The notes under the pieces were generated by a model, which saw nothing but the letters and a program-made list of their open reading frames with translations, was not told the DNA's origin and made no database searches. A stretch of DNA of 10,492 nucleotides, taken from positions 1 to 10,492 of the forward strand of contig WJKG01000186.1 in assembly GCA_014729205.1 (NCBI GenBank), given 5' to 3'. Source of the stretch: a candidate division GN15 bacterium. GTDB lineage: Bacteria; Zixibacteria; MSB-5A5; GN15; FEB-12. The translations under genes were made by a program, and so were the position numbers. Every line of letters begins with the position of its first letter. Position 1 is the stretch's first letter. This document shows positions 1-6,829 of this stretch, piece after piece.

Positions 1-953
1 ACAAAATGGGCTCGATCATGGGTGTCAAGAACGGCACCTCCGATGATCCCCGGGTGCTCATTGTCGGGCACATGGACGAGGTCGGGTTCATCGTGCGCGA
101 GATCACCGATGAGGGCTTCATCAAGTTCCTTCCGCTCGGTGGCTGGTGGGGGCATGTCGCCCTGGCACAGCGAGTGCGTGTGATGACCAGCAAAGGCCCG
201 GTGTTGGGCGTGATCGGGTCGAAGCCGCCGCACATCCTGCCGCCGGAGGAGCGCAAGAAGGTCATCGAGGTCAAGGACATGTTTATCGATGTCGGTGCGC
301 AGGAGAAATTCGATGTTGTCAAGAAGCTGGGTATTCGGGTCGGCGATCCGATCATTCCGGTCAGCGATTTCGAGATTCTCGGCAACAAGAAGGCCTATAT
401 GGCCAAAGCGTTCGATAACCGGGCGGCCTGTGGTGTCGTTCTCGAAGTGATCAATCGCCTGCAGCGCCGCAAGCACCCGAACACGGTTCTTGGTGCGGCA
501 AGTGTGCAGGAAGAGGTTGGGCTTCGCGGAGCGCAGACACTGGCACATCTGGCAGACCCCGATGTGGGCATCATTGTCGATACCGGTATCGCCCAGGATG
601 TCCCGCCGGGCAATTTCAAAAAACCCGAACGTCTTGGCAATGGTCCGTGCGTGTTGGTACTTGATGCGACCATGATCCCGAACCAGAAGCTGCGCGACCT
701 GGTGATCGACACGGCCGAGAAGAAGCAGATTCCGTACCATCTGACAAGTATGGATCGCGGCGGCACCGATGGTGGCCGGGTACATATCAGCCGAATTGGC
801 GTGCCCTCAATCGTGATCGGCCCACCGGTAAGATATCTGCACAGCCATAATGCAATCATGAGTCGTACCGATTATGATAATACCATCAAGCTGGTGACCG
901 AACTGGTGACCAGATTCGACAAGAAGACGGTAGCATCATTCACGGAGGCGTAA
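1..953 (+). CDS. M42 family metallo-aminopeptidase (partial, 5' end outside window)
   Basis: Cytosolic aminopeptidase of the M42 (TET/glutamyl aminopeptidase/endoglucanase-like) family, which removes N-terminal residues from peptides using two metal ions and usually forms a tetrahedral dodecamer. Numbering from the ATG at 6, the metal and catalytic residues are all visible: H22 in GHMDEVGF, D137 in AFDNRAA, the pair E169-E170 in QEEVGLRGA, D192 in VDTGIA, and H279 in RYLHSH. The gene is cut by the left edge. The codon before the ATG is in frame (Lys), and KMGSIMG matches the conserved stretch that in the family follows about 40 more N-terminal residues, so the ATG at 6 is probably an internal Met. 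The family is typically about 350 residues and 315 are seen here. The stop lies 5 nt before cysS, suggesting co-transcription. Family assignment is firm; substrate preference cannot be read from the sequence. Confidence 0.93.
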   Translation, partial: KMGSIMGVKNGTSDDPRVLIVGHMDEVGFIVREITDEGFIKFLPLGGWWGHVALAQRVRVMTSKGPVLGVIGSKPPHILPPEERKKVIEVKDMFIDVGAQEKFDVVKKLGIRVGDPIIPVSDFEILGNKKAYMAKAFDNRAACGVVLEVINRLQRRKHPNTVLGAASVQEEVGLRGAQTLAHLADPDVGIIVDTGIAQDVPPGNFKKPERLGNGPCVLVLDATMIPNQKLRDLVIDTAEKKQIPYHLTSMDRGGTDGGRVHISRIGVPSIVIGPPVRYLHSHNAIMSRTDYDNTIKLVTELVTRFDKKTVASFTEA

Positions 954-958
954 CGGCT

Positions 959-2353
959 ATGGCCCTGAAATTCAAGAACAGCCTGACGGGCGTCAAAGAG
1001 GAGTTCACCCCGATCCAACAGGGAAAGGTCCGCCTGTATACTTGCGGGCCCACGGTGTACAATTTCGCCCATATCGGCAATTTCAGGGCCTATGTGTTCG
1101 AGGACCTGCTGCGTCGGTATCTCAAGTACAAGGGGTACGAGCTTACGCAGGTGATGAACCTGACGGACATCGACGACAAGACCATCCGCGACTCTCAGGC
1201 GGAGGGGATTTCTCTCGATGCGTTCACGCAGCGTTACAAAGATGCCTTCTTTGAGGATCTGGATACGCTTCGGATCGAGCGAGCCGAGGAGTATCCGGCG
1301 GCGACAGATCACATCCCCGAGATGGTGGAGATGATCAAGACGCTCAAGGAGAAGGGGTTTGCGTACGAGGTCGATGGCAACTACTACTATCGGATCGATA
1401 AGTTCGATGACTATGGAAAGCTGGCCAATCTGGATCGCGATGGCATGAAGGCCGGCGCCCGGGTGGCCTCGGATGAGTATGAGAAGGACTCGGTCAGCGA
1501 CTTCGCCTTGTGGAAGGCGTGGGACGAGAAGGACGGCGATGTTTACTGGGAGACGGAGTTAGGCAAGGGGCGCCCGGGCTGGCATATTGAGTGCTCGGCC
1601 ATGTCCATGAAGTATCTCGGTGAGCACTTTGACATCCACACCGGTGGCGTAGACAACATGTTCCCACATCATGAGAACGAGATCGCGCAGTCCGAAGCCT
1701 GCACGGGACACAAGTTCGTGAACTATTGGCTACACTGCGAGTACCTTATTGTCGAGGGCCGCAAGATGTCCAAATCGCTGGGGAACTTCTATACCCTTCG
1801 CGATATCCTCGACAAGGGCTACTCCGGCCTGGCAGTGCGGTATCTGCTGCTGGCGACACACTACCGTCAGCAACTCAATTTCTCATTGAAGGGGCTCGAT
1901 GCTGCCTCGGCGGCACTAGAGCGCTACAATGATTTTGTGACCAACCTCGGTGAGTTCGAGGGCGGTGAGTCCGATGGCAGCGCCGCGGGCGTGATCGACA
2001 AGGCGCTGGCGGGGTTTGAGGAAGCGCTCGACGATGACCTCAATATCTCCGGCGCGCTGGGGGTCGTGTTCGACTTCATACGCGATATCAATCGCCTTCG
2101 GACTGAGGGTACGTTGTCAAGCGCGGAGCGTGATAAGGCGCTGGAGACGATCGAGAAGTTTGATACTGTACTCGGGTTTGCTCAGGAACAGGAGCAGCTT
2201 GACGATAAGGTCGAACAGATGATCGCACAGCGGACTGAGGCGAAGAAGAACAAGGATTTCGCGACGGCTGATCGGATCCGTGATGAGTTGACCGCGATGG
2301 GTATAATACTCGAGGACACCCCGCAGGGCGTCCGCTGGAAGCGCAAGGTGTAA
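959..2353 (+). CDS. cysS: Cysteinyl-tRNA synthetase
   Basis: Class I aminoacyl-tRNA synthetase that charges tRNA-Cys with cysteine in the cytosol, using ATP. At 464 residues it has the normal bacterial length. The HIGH motif is HIGN at 38-41, just after YTCGPTVYNF. The KMSKS loop is KMSKS at 269-273. The four zinc ligands that select the cysteine thiol are in place: C29, C212 (in ECSAMS), H237 and E241 (in FPHHENEIAQSE). The C-terminal third holds the helical DALR-type domain and the tRNA-binding end (FATADRIRDEL, then a basic tail). The ATG at 959 has GGAGG at 944-948 inside the last codons of the upstream M42 gene, which implies translational coupling. The adjacent Ile codons ATA ATA near the 3' end create a perfect TATAAT at 2302-2307, discussed as a finding. 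Essential housekeeping enzyme; identification is secure. Confidence 0.98.
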   Translation: MALKFKNSLTGVKEEFTPIQQGKVRLYTCGPTVYNFAHIGNFRAYVFEDLLRRYLKYKGYELTQVMNLTDIDDKTIRDSQAEGISLDAFTQRYKDAFFEDLDTLRIERAEEYPAATDHIPEMVEMIKTLKEKGFAYEVDGNYYYRIDKFDDYGKLANLDRDGMKAGARVASDEYEKDSVSDFALWKAWDEKDGDVYWETELGKGRPGWHIECSAMSMKYLGEHFDIHTGGVDNMFPHHENEIAQSEACTGHKFVNYWLHCEYLIVEGRKMSKSLGNFYTLRDILDKGYSGLAVRYLLLATHYRQQLNFSLKGLDAASAALERYNDFVTNLGEFEGGESDGSAAGVIDKALAGFEEALDDDLNISGALGVVFDFIRDINRLRTEGTLSSAERDKALETIEKFDTVLGFAQEQEQLDDKVEQMIAQRTEAKKNKDFATADRIRDELTAMGIILEDTPQGVRWKRKV

Positions 2354-2387
2354 TGCCGGGCGCTTCAGGTGTACAAGAAGATACTAA

Positions 2388-2460
2388 GCCAGCATAGCTC
2401 AGTTGGCAGAGCAGCTGATTTGTAATCAGCAGGTCGTGGGTTCGAATCCCTCTGCTGGCT
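2388..2460 (+). tRNA. tRNA-Thr (anticodon UGU)
   Basis: A complete 73-nt cloverleaf can be drawn. The acceptor stem GCCAGCA pairs with TGCTGGC (2453-2459) and the discriminator is T2460. The D-stem is GCTC/GAGC. The anticodon stem GCTGA/TCAGC encloses the loop TTTGTAA with anticodon TGT, which reads ACA and other Thr codons. The T-loop is the standard TTCGAAT. The T-stem GTGGG/CCCTC has one T-T mismatch (2437 with 2451). CCA is not encoded: the sequence continues TTCTTTT, so the end must be added by nucleotidyltransferase. It starts 34 nt after the cysS stop and may be processed from a cysS read-through transcript. Confidence 0.96.
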
Positions 2461-2547
2461 TTCTTTTATCGCTTGAGTCATATCAGTTAATCCAATCCTG
2501 CTACCAGTCGAGAGACGGCCGAATCTCCGGACCCAATGGCCTTCTCA

Positions 2548-2569
2548 TTCGTTCTAGCTATAGAACGGA
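2548..2569. repeat. Inverted repeat (9-bp stem, 4-nt loop) upstream of the small orphan gene
   Basis: TTCGTTCTA (2548-2556) is followed by the loop GCTA and TAGAACGGA (2561-2569). The arms pair over 9 bp with one G-T wobble, and the inner 7 bp are perfect. The centre lies about 50 nt before the ATG of the small gene at 2610. No T-run follows, so it is not an intrinsic terminator. It could be an operator or a leader hairpin. The structure is seen directly; any role is inference. Confidence 0.4.
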
Positions 2570-2598
2570 CTAACCCACCGAGACTGCCCAACTGCAAA

Positions 2599-2604
2599 AA
2601 GGAG
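2599..2604 (+). promoter_or_regulatory. Strong Shine-Dalgarno AAGGAG for the 70-codon gene
   Basis: AAGGAG preceded by further A residues, 5 nt before the ATG at 2610. It is the main evidence that the small reading frame that follows is translated, and it fixes its start. Confidence 0.7.
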
Positions 2605-2609
2605 AGCCT

Positions 2610-2822
2610 ATGGCAGTGTACCAGAGATTCACGGCCCCATCACCGCAAGACGGAAGACTGAAGGAATGGGAAGCAGTTACTGAGACCGATAATCCCGAAC
2701 CGCAAATGATCGTCGCCAGGCAAACAAGGGATGAGCAGTACCGACCGGGGGAAACAGGATTTGCGGAACTGCTCGGTGCATACAAGCGCATGCTCCAGGG
2801 ACCTGAGCCAGGCACAGACTGA
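2610..2822 (+). CDS. Small hypothetical protein, 70 aa
   Basis: I do not recognise this protein. It is short, very hydrophilic and charged, with no membrane segment, signal peptide or cysteines. The N-terminal part (MAVYQRF, then Pro-, Glu- and Asp-rich stretches around residues 9-33) looks disordered. Residues about 46-65 (GETGFAELLGAYKRMLQ) could form an amphipathic helix. The case for a real gene is the near-perfect Shine-Dalgarno 5 nt before the ATG, its position in an otherwise empty gap between tRNA-Thr and the ABC genes, and the same strand as its neighbours. The reverse-strand frames across this stretch have no comparable start signal. An inverted repeat lies about 40-60 nt upstream. 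The composition resembles small cytosolic accessory proteins, but no function can be assigned. Confidence 0.65.
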   Translation: MAVYQRFTAPSPQDGRLKEWEAVTETDNPEPQMIVARQTRDEQYRPGETGFAELLGAYKRMLQGPEPGTD

Positions 2823-2861
2823 CCCCAATGAGATAGTCTTTTCTACTTGAACATAACCCCG

Positions 2862-2884
2862 CTTGATCGCATCAAGAGCGCGCT
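2862..2884. promoter_or_regulatory. Candidate operator: dyad CTTGAT-CGC-ATCAAG plus adjacent palindrome AGCGCGCT
   Basis: A perfect 6-bp dyad with a 3-nt centre (2862-2876) is followed directly by the perfect 8-bp palindrome AGCGCGCT (2877-2884). It sits in the 168-nt gap before the ABC transporter operon, about 110 nt from the GTG start. TTGATC (2863-2868) and TATCAT (2884-2889) resemble -35 and -10 boxes, but the 15-nt spacer is short, so a promoter is only possible. If it is one, the dyad would overlap the -35 box as a repressor site does. The palindromes are directly visible; the function is inferred. Confidence 0.3.
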
Positions 2885-2990
2885 ATCATTTCCTCAAAAC
2901 AAACTTGCGCGCGGTTTGACCGTAACAATACCTTAGCATGATCGACGTAGGAAAACACCCCCTCGCTTTGGGACTGGAGCGGATCGCGAC

Positions 2991-3923
2991 GTGAATGTTG
3001 TCGATGTTGAACAACTAACCAAGGTATATCAGCCTCGCATGCGCAAGGGGGGCATTGTCGCGCTGGACAATGTCAGCCTGTCAATTGAGCAACGGGAGAT
3101 TTTCGGCCTGCTCGGTCCCAACGGGGCCGGCAAGACCACGCTGTTCAAGGTGTTGCTGTCGATCTGCCGTCCGACGACAGGTAGTGTCATGATCCACGGT
3201 ATGCCACCGGCTGATCCACGCTCCCGTCGCAAAGTGGGGTTCCTTCCCGAAAATCACCGCTTTCCGGATCATCTTACCGGACGCGGGTTGATATCGCTCA
3301 CGGGGCGGTTCCACGGTATGACCGGAACACAGATCGATGAACGTGTGGACTACCTGCTGGACCTGGTCGACATGGCCAAATGGGGTTACACGCCCATCCG
3401 CAAGTACTCCAAGGGCATGGCCCAGCGTATCGGCCTGGCGCAAGCAATGGTACCCAATCCGGATTTACTGCTTCTCGATGAGCCTACCGATGGTGTTGAT
3501 CCCGTCGGCAAGGTGGAACTGCGCAAGGTCTTCGAGCGCGTCCGTGACGAGGGCAAGACCGTGATTCTCAACAGCCACCTTTTGAGTGAGGTGGAGTCAG
3601 TCGCCGACCGCGTGGCCATTCTGCAGCGCGGGAAGGTGCTCAAGGTGGGGAGTATCGATGAACTGACCAGTCGCCGCAGCCAGTATGAAATCGAGGCTGA
3701 GATAGGGAATCGCCTGTTCGACATACCCGAGGATATTGGCAAGCGCGTATCGGTATCTGCCAACCGGCTGATTGTCGAGCTAAATGACCCGGAGAATGTC
3801 AACTGGATCATCGATGCCATGCGATCCAAGCGTATCAGTATTCGCTCTGTCAAACCCATGAAGATGACGCTGGAACAGTCGTTCGTTGAGGCAGTGACGG
3901 AGCCGCAGGAGAAGTCCTCATGA
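2991..3923 (+). CDS. ABC-2 type transporter, ATP-binding protein
   Basis: Cytosolic ATPase subunit of an exporter, 310 residues, binding ATP to drive the permease encoded immediately downstream. The nucleotide-binding motifs are in order: Walker A GPNGAGKTT (42-50), a Q-loop carrying Glu (LPEN, E87) in place of Gln, signature SKGMAQ (140-145), Walker B LLLLDEPTDG with D163-E164, and switch His H196 in NSHLLSE. The Glu in the Q-loop and the C-terminal tail of about 80 residues after the ATPase core (from about 230) are common in the ABC-2 subgroup that includes NatA-like and gliding-type exporters. The start is GTG, with GGAG at 2976-2979 (11 nt away). The stop overlaps the permease start as ATGA. 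Substrate unknown: drug, sodium, lipid or polysaccharide export are all possible. Confidence 0.93.
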   Translation: MNVVDVEQLTKVYQPRMRKGGIVALDNVSLSIEQREIFGLLGPNGAGKTTLFKVLLSICRPTTGSVMIHGMPPADPRSRRKVGFLPENHRFPDHLTGRGLISLTGRFHGMTGTQIDERVDYLLDLVDMAKWGYTPIRKYSKGMAQRIGLAQAMVPNPDLLLLDEPTDGVDPVGKVELRKVFERVRDEGKTVILNSHLLSEVESVADRVAILQRGKVLKVGSIDELTSRRSQYEIEAEIGNRLFDIPEDIGKRVSVSANRLIVELNDPENVNWIIDAMRSKRISIRSVKPMKMTLEQSFVEAVTEPQEKSS

Positions 3924-4723
3924 TTGCCATGATACGCGACACATGGGGGGAGTTCCGGGGACGGAGGATGACATTCCTGTTCAGCTTCCTGACGGCACTG
4001 GCGGTGCTGGCCGTGATCGGTAGTCTGACCATAGATTTCGAAGTTACTATCGAGGGGGATCCCGGCATGATGGCCGGAGCCCAGAGAGCTATGGAGCATG
4101 GCTTCTCCACGTTCGTGTTGTTGCTGGTTTTCGTGTCGGTCATGAGCACCGCCGGACTGTTTCCACGGATGCTTCGCAGGGGAACGGCGGACTACTACTT
4201 GTCGCGTCCGGTATCTCGCGCTTCGCTGTACCTGAATAAACTGCTGGCTATCGAAGTCGTCTATGGCGGAGCGATTGTCGTCTGTGCTGCAGCTCTCTAT
4301 ATGACGCTGTGGATTACCTACGGCCTGGTGGCGCCAGCACTTCTCTGGGTGCTTGCTGGCGGCCTCCTGAGCCTGCTCGTCTGGCTGAGCTTCACCGTAT
4401 TCGTCGGTATCCAGACCGGTTCGGTGGGCATGACCATTTCGGCGACCTTCGTGTTGTGGATTGTCCAGACACTGCTTTCGGGCTGGTACAACGAATGGCG
4501 CGAGGGGCTGGCAGACTTTCTCAACAGCCAGCTTGCGGTTGGACTTCTGGATACGCTATACTACATCCTGCCCAAGATGAGCGACATGTACGAGGTCTTC
4601 GAGCGACTCGGCATCGCCGATACAACCGCTAACATGAACTGGCTCGCCGTGTGGAGCACACTGTTGTTCATGGTGGCGCTGATGTGGGTGACGGTTGCAT
4701 TGTTCCAGCGTCGCGACTATTGA
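3920..4723 (+). CDS. ABC-2 type transporter permease
   Basis: Inner-membrane partner of the preceding ATPase, 267 residues. About six membrane helices are visible, near residues 18-38, 62-82, 110-134, 137-163, 168-187 and 242-262. An extracytoplasmic loop lies between helices 1 and 2, and a longer polar segment (188-241) lies before the last helix. The stretch RRGTADYYLSRPVSRASLY (87-104) between helices 2 and 3 is the typical coupling segment of ABC-2 permeases, where the family has forms such as GTxDxxLSxPVSR. The ATG overlaps the ATPase stop by 4 nt, with AGGAG at 3907-3911, so the two are translationally coupled and should be made in equal amounts. The protein ends in the basic RRDY. The family is clear; substrate and direction (export presumed) are inferred. 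Confidence 0.9.
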   Translation: MIAMIRDTWGEFRGRRMTFLFSFLTALAVLAVIGSLTIDFEVTIEGDPGMMAGAQRAMEHGFSTFVLLLVFVSVMSTAGLFPRMLRRGTADYYLSRPVSRASLYLNKLLAIEVVYGGAIVVCAAALYMTLWITYGLVAPALLWVLAGGLLSLLVWLSFTVFVGIQTGSVGMTISATFVLWIVQTLLSGWYNEWREGLADFLNSQLAVGLLDTLYYILPKMSDMYEVFERLGIADTTANMNWLAVWSTLLFMVALMWVTVALFQRRDY

Positions 4724-4748
4724 CCTGGGCTCCTCTTCCGACTATCTT
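4720..4748 (+). promoter_or_regulatory. Probable sigma70 promoter for the rubrerythrin-like gene
   Basis: TTGACC (4720-4725) and TATCTT (4743-4748) are separated by exactly 17 nt, matching the sigma70 consensus at 5/6 and 4/6. The -35 box overlaps the TGA stop of the permease (4721-4723). A start near 4755 would leave a leader of about 28 nt before the ATG at 4783. This suggests the diiron protein can be expressed independently of the ABC genes. Confidence 0.5.
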
Positions 4749-4782
4749 CGGCATCGAAACCTCAAACCGAACTGAACAGGCC

Positions 4783-5298
4783 ATGACCGATAAGACTCCG
4801 ACCGACGATCAACTCGAACCCTATCGTATCGCGCTGAAGCTCGAACAGGACGGGAAGGCGTTCTTCCTTGAGGCGGCCCGCAAGACGACGAGCAAGTTTG
4901 CAAAACAGACCTTCGAATTTCTGGCTGCCGAGGAAGACCGGCATATTGATACTATCACGGAGTTCTTCGATAGTGTCATGAAGGGGGATGAGTCCCAGCT
5001 GGTCGATGTGGGGGAATCCGATGCGGAGCATAAGCTGGCCTCATTCAACGATAAGCTGGCCAGGCTGGAGAAAGCCGATCAGCCGATTGGCTCCGATCGT
5101 GAAGCCTACGAGTTCGCGATCAAGTTCGAGAACGGGGCTGAGGAGTTCTACGCGGAAAAGCTCCAGGAAGCCACGCATCCGCGAGTGAAGAAGTTCTACA
5201 AGTGGCTGATCGCGGAGGAGAAGATGCACGCCCGGCTTTTGAAGTCCTGCCTGAAGTTTGTTGACGATCCCGCCGAGTGGTTTCGCATGCATCGATAG
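4783..5298 (+). CDS. Rubrerythrin-like ferritin-family diiron protein
   Basis: A 171-residue four-helix-bundle protein of the ferritin-like superfamily, rubrerythrin/YciF-type branch. Two pseudo-symmetric halves each give a Glu plus an ExxH: E21 (LKLEQDGKAFF) with E51/H54 (AEEDRH), and E116 (IKFENGAEEFY) with E146/H149 (AEEKMH). Together they make a complete diiron site, consistent with peroxide reduction or iron handling in the cytosol. There is no C-terminal rubredoxin domain with paired CxxC motifs, so it would need an external electron donor if it is a peroxidase. The frame is open upstream to an ATG at 4651 inside the permease gene, but the extra 44 codons do not look like this family, and the ATG at 4783 starts just before the first helix. 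No strong Shine-Dalgarno precedes it (only CAGG, very close). A likely promoter is at 4720-4748. Confidence 0.88.
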   Translation: MTDKTPTDDQLEPYRIALKLEQDGKAFFLEAARKTTSKFAKQTFEFLAAEEDRHIDTITEFFDSVMKGDESQLVDVGESDAEHKLASFNDKLARLEKADQPIGSDREAYEFAIKFENGAEEFYAEKLQEATHPRVKKFYKWLIAEEKMHARLLKSCLKFVDDPAEWFRMHR

Positions 5299-5391
5299 GC
5301 CCGCACACTGCCTTCTGCGTTTTGCACGATCCCCATGGATAGTTTGCTGATGATCTACAGGCGCCGGCCAGAGCGAGGCGTCAGAGTCTGC

Positions 5392-5420
5392 TTTACAGCG
5401 CCCTGCCGGTCGCCTATATT
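5392..5420 (+). promoter_or_regulatory. Sigma70-type promoter for the M20 dipeptidase gene
   Basis: TTTACA (5392-5397) and TATATT (5415-5420) with a 17-nt spacer match the sigma70 consensus at 5/6 in each box. They lie in the 163-nt gap after the rubrerythrin-like gene. Transcription would begin near 5427, giving a leader of about 35 nt that holds GAGGT (5453-5457), 4 nt before the ATG at 5462. This is the best promoter match in the window. It probably drives the M20 gene and the overlapping SDR gene. Confidence 0.65.
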
Positions 5421-5461
5421 CGACGGACACATGATGATAACATCTCAGTGATGAGGTAGAC

Positions 5462-6829
5462 ATGACTCCATTTCAGTACCTGAAGAAGACCGAGAAGCAG
5501 CGACGTAAGGACTTGTTCGAGTTTCTTGCATTCCCATCGGTATCGGCCAAATCCGAGCATAAGAAAGACGTGGCCGCCTGTGCCAAGTGGCTCAACTCGT
5601 ACATGAGTAAATGCGGGTTCAAGAGTCGCATCTATAAGACAAAGGGCCATCCGTTGGTCTACGCCGAGTACATGGTAGACAAGAAGGCGCCGACCGTGTT
5701 GTACTATGGCCACTACGACGTGCAGCCAGTGGAGCCGCTGGAGCTGTGGAAATCGCAGCCTTTCAAGGCTCAGGTTCGCGGCGGATACATCTATGCCCGC
5801 GGCACGGCCGATGACAAGGGCCAGGTATTCGCACAGATCAAGGGACTGGAGGCGGTGCTGCAGACTGAGGGTACGCTTCCGATCAATGTCAAGTTCCTGA
5901 TTGAGGGTGAGGAAGAGGCGGCTTCGGAAAACCTCCCGGCATTCATCAAGTCGCACAAGAAACTGCTCAAGGCCGATATTGCGGTTGTTTCCGATACAGC
6001 TCAATTCTCCAAAACACTACCGGCGGTGACGTATGGACTTCGCGGCCTGGCTTTTGTAGAAGTGATTGTCGATGGTCCCAACCGTGACCTGCACTCGGGT
6101 GCCTTTGGCGGTGCCGTAGCCAACCCGGTCAACGAGCTGTGCAAGATCGTTGGGCAGCTTCACGACAAGAACAACAAGATTGCCGTTCCGGGCTTCTACA
6201 AGGACGTCAAACCGATCAGTAAGTGGGAGCGCCAGCAGTTCAAGAAGCTGCCGTTCAGCGAGGCTTCGTACAAGAAGATGCTGGGCGTCAAAGCCGTCCA
6301 CGGTGAAAAGGGTTATACGACGTATGAGCGCCAGTGGTCCCGTCCGACACTCGATGTCAACGGTATAACCGGCGGCTATCAGGGCGAGGGAGCCAAGACT
6401 ATCATCCCGGCTACAGCCTCGTGCAAGATCACCTGTCGCCTGGTACCGAATCAGGATCCTGATGATATCTGCCGGAAGTTAGAAAAGCAGATCTTGAAAC
6501 TGGCCCCGAAGTCCGTGAAGGTCAAGGTGGTCAAACACGGTGGAGCCCGTGGTGTCGTGGTGCCTGTCGATGGTCCCTGGTTGGAGGCGTCCGGGCGGGC
6601 GATTAAGAAGGGTTTTGGCAAGGAGCCGGTGTTCATGAAAGAAGGTGGCTCGATTCCGGTCGTGGCTGACTTCAAGACGATGCTGGGTGTAGACACCCTG
6701 CTCATCGGTTTGGCGCAGAACGATGACAACATCCACTCGCCGAACGAGCGGTTCCGCGTCAAGGACTTCGAGAATGGCTGTCGTACGGCGGCGGTGCTGC
6801 CCGAAGAGCTGGCCAAGGTAGGTGAGTGA
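5462..6829 (+). CDS. M20 family metallodipeptidase (CNDP/carnosinase-like)
   Basis: Cytosolic zinc or manganese dipeptidase of the M20 family, 455 residues, likely cleaving dipeptides for amino-acid recovery. The two-metal catalytic set is complete: H84 and D86 in GHYDVQP, bridging D117 in GTADDKG, general base and ligand E151-E152 in EGEEEAAS, D178 in VVSDTAQ, and H425 in HSPNE. The inserted lid/dimerisation domain runs from about 195 to 370 and carries H211 in DLHSGAFGG, the residue that in this family reaches into the partner's active site. GHYDVQP and DLHSGxFGG place it with the CNDP/PepV-like dipeptidases rather than ArgE or DapE. The protein is lysine-rich and has no signal peptide. Its stop TGA shares one base with the ATG of the following SDR gene, so the two are almost certainly one operon. 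The exact peptide substrate is not determinable. Confidence 0.94.
   Translation: MTPFQYLKKTEKQRRKDLFEFLAFPSVSAKSEHKKDVAACAKWLNSYMSKCGFKSRIYKTKGHPLVYAEYMVDKKAPTVLYYGHYDVQPVEPLELWKSQPFKAQVRGGYIYARGTADDKGQVFAQIKGLEAVLQTEGTLPINVKFLIEGEEEAASENLPAFIKSHKKLLKADIAVVSDTAQFSKTLPAVTYGLRGLAFVEVIVDGPNRDLHSGAFGGAVANPVNELCKIVGQLHDKNNKIAVPGFYKDVKPISKWERQQFKKLPFSEASYKKMLGVKAVHGEKGYTTYERQWSRPTLDVNGITGGYQGEGAKTIIPATASCKITCRLVPNQDPDDICRKLEKQILKLAPKSVKVKVVKHGGARGVVVPVDGPWLEASGRAIKKGFGKEPVFMKEGGSIPVVADFKTMLGVDTLLIGLAQNDDNIHSPNERFRVKDFENGCRTAAVLPEELAKVGE

Noticed and set aside
395..859. Long open frame on the minus strand within the M42 gene
   Set aside because: It lies wholly inside a gene with an intact catalytic set, has no start signal, and encodes a Cys/Arg/Ser-rich mix typical of an antisense shadow of GC-rich coding DNA.
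2916..2942. TTGACC at 2916 as the -35 box for the ABC operon
   Set aside because: No acceptable -10 box lies 16-18 nt downstream; TAGCAT is only 12 nt away.
3386..4149. Minus-strand open frames across the ABC ATPase/permease junction
   Set aside because: They are antisense to two clear family members, with low-complexity Ser/Arg/Thr composition and no ribosome binding site.
4651..4782. Upstream ATG at 4651 as the start of the rubrerythrin-like protein
   Set aside because: It would overlap the permease gene by 73 nt and add 44 residues unlike the family. A promoter at 4720-4748 would lie downstream of that start.
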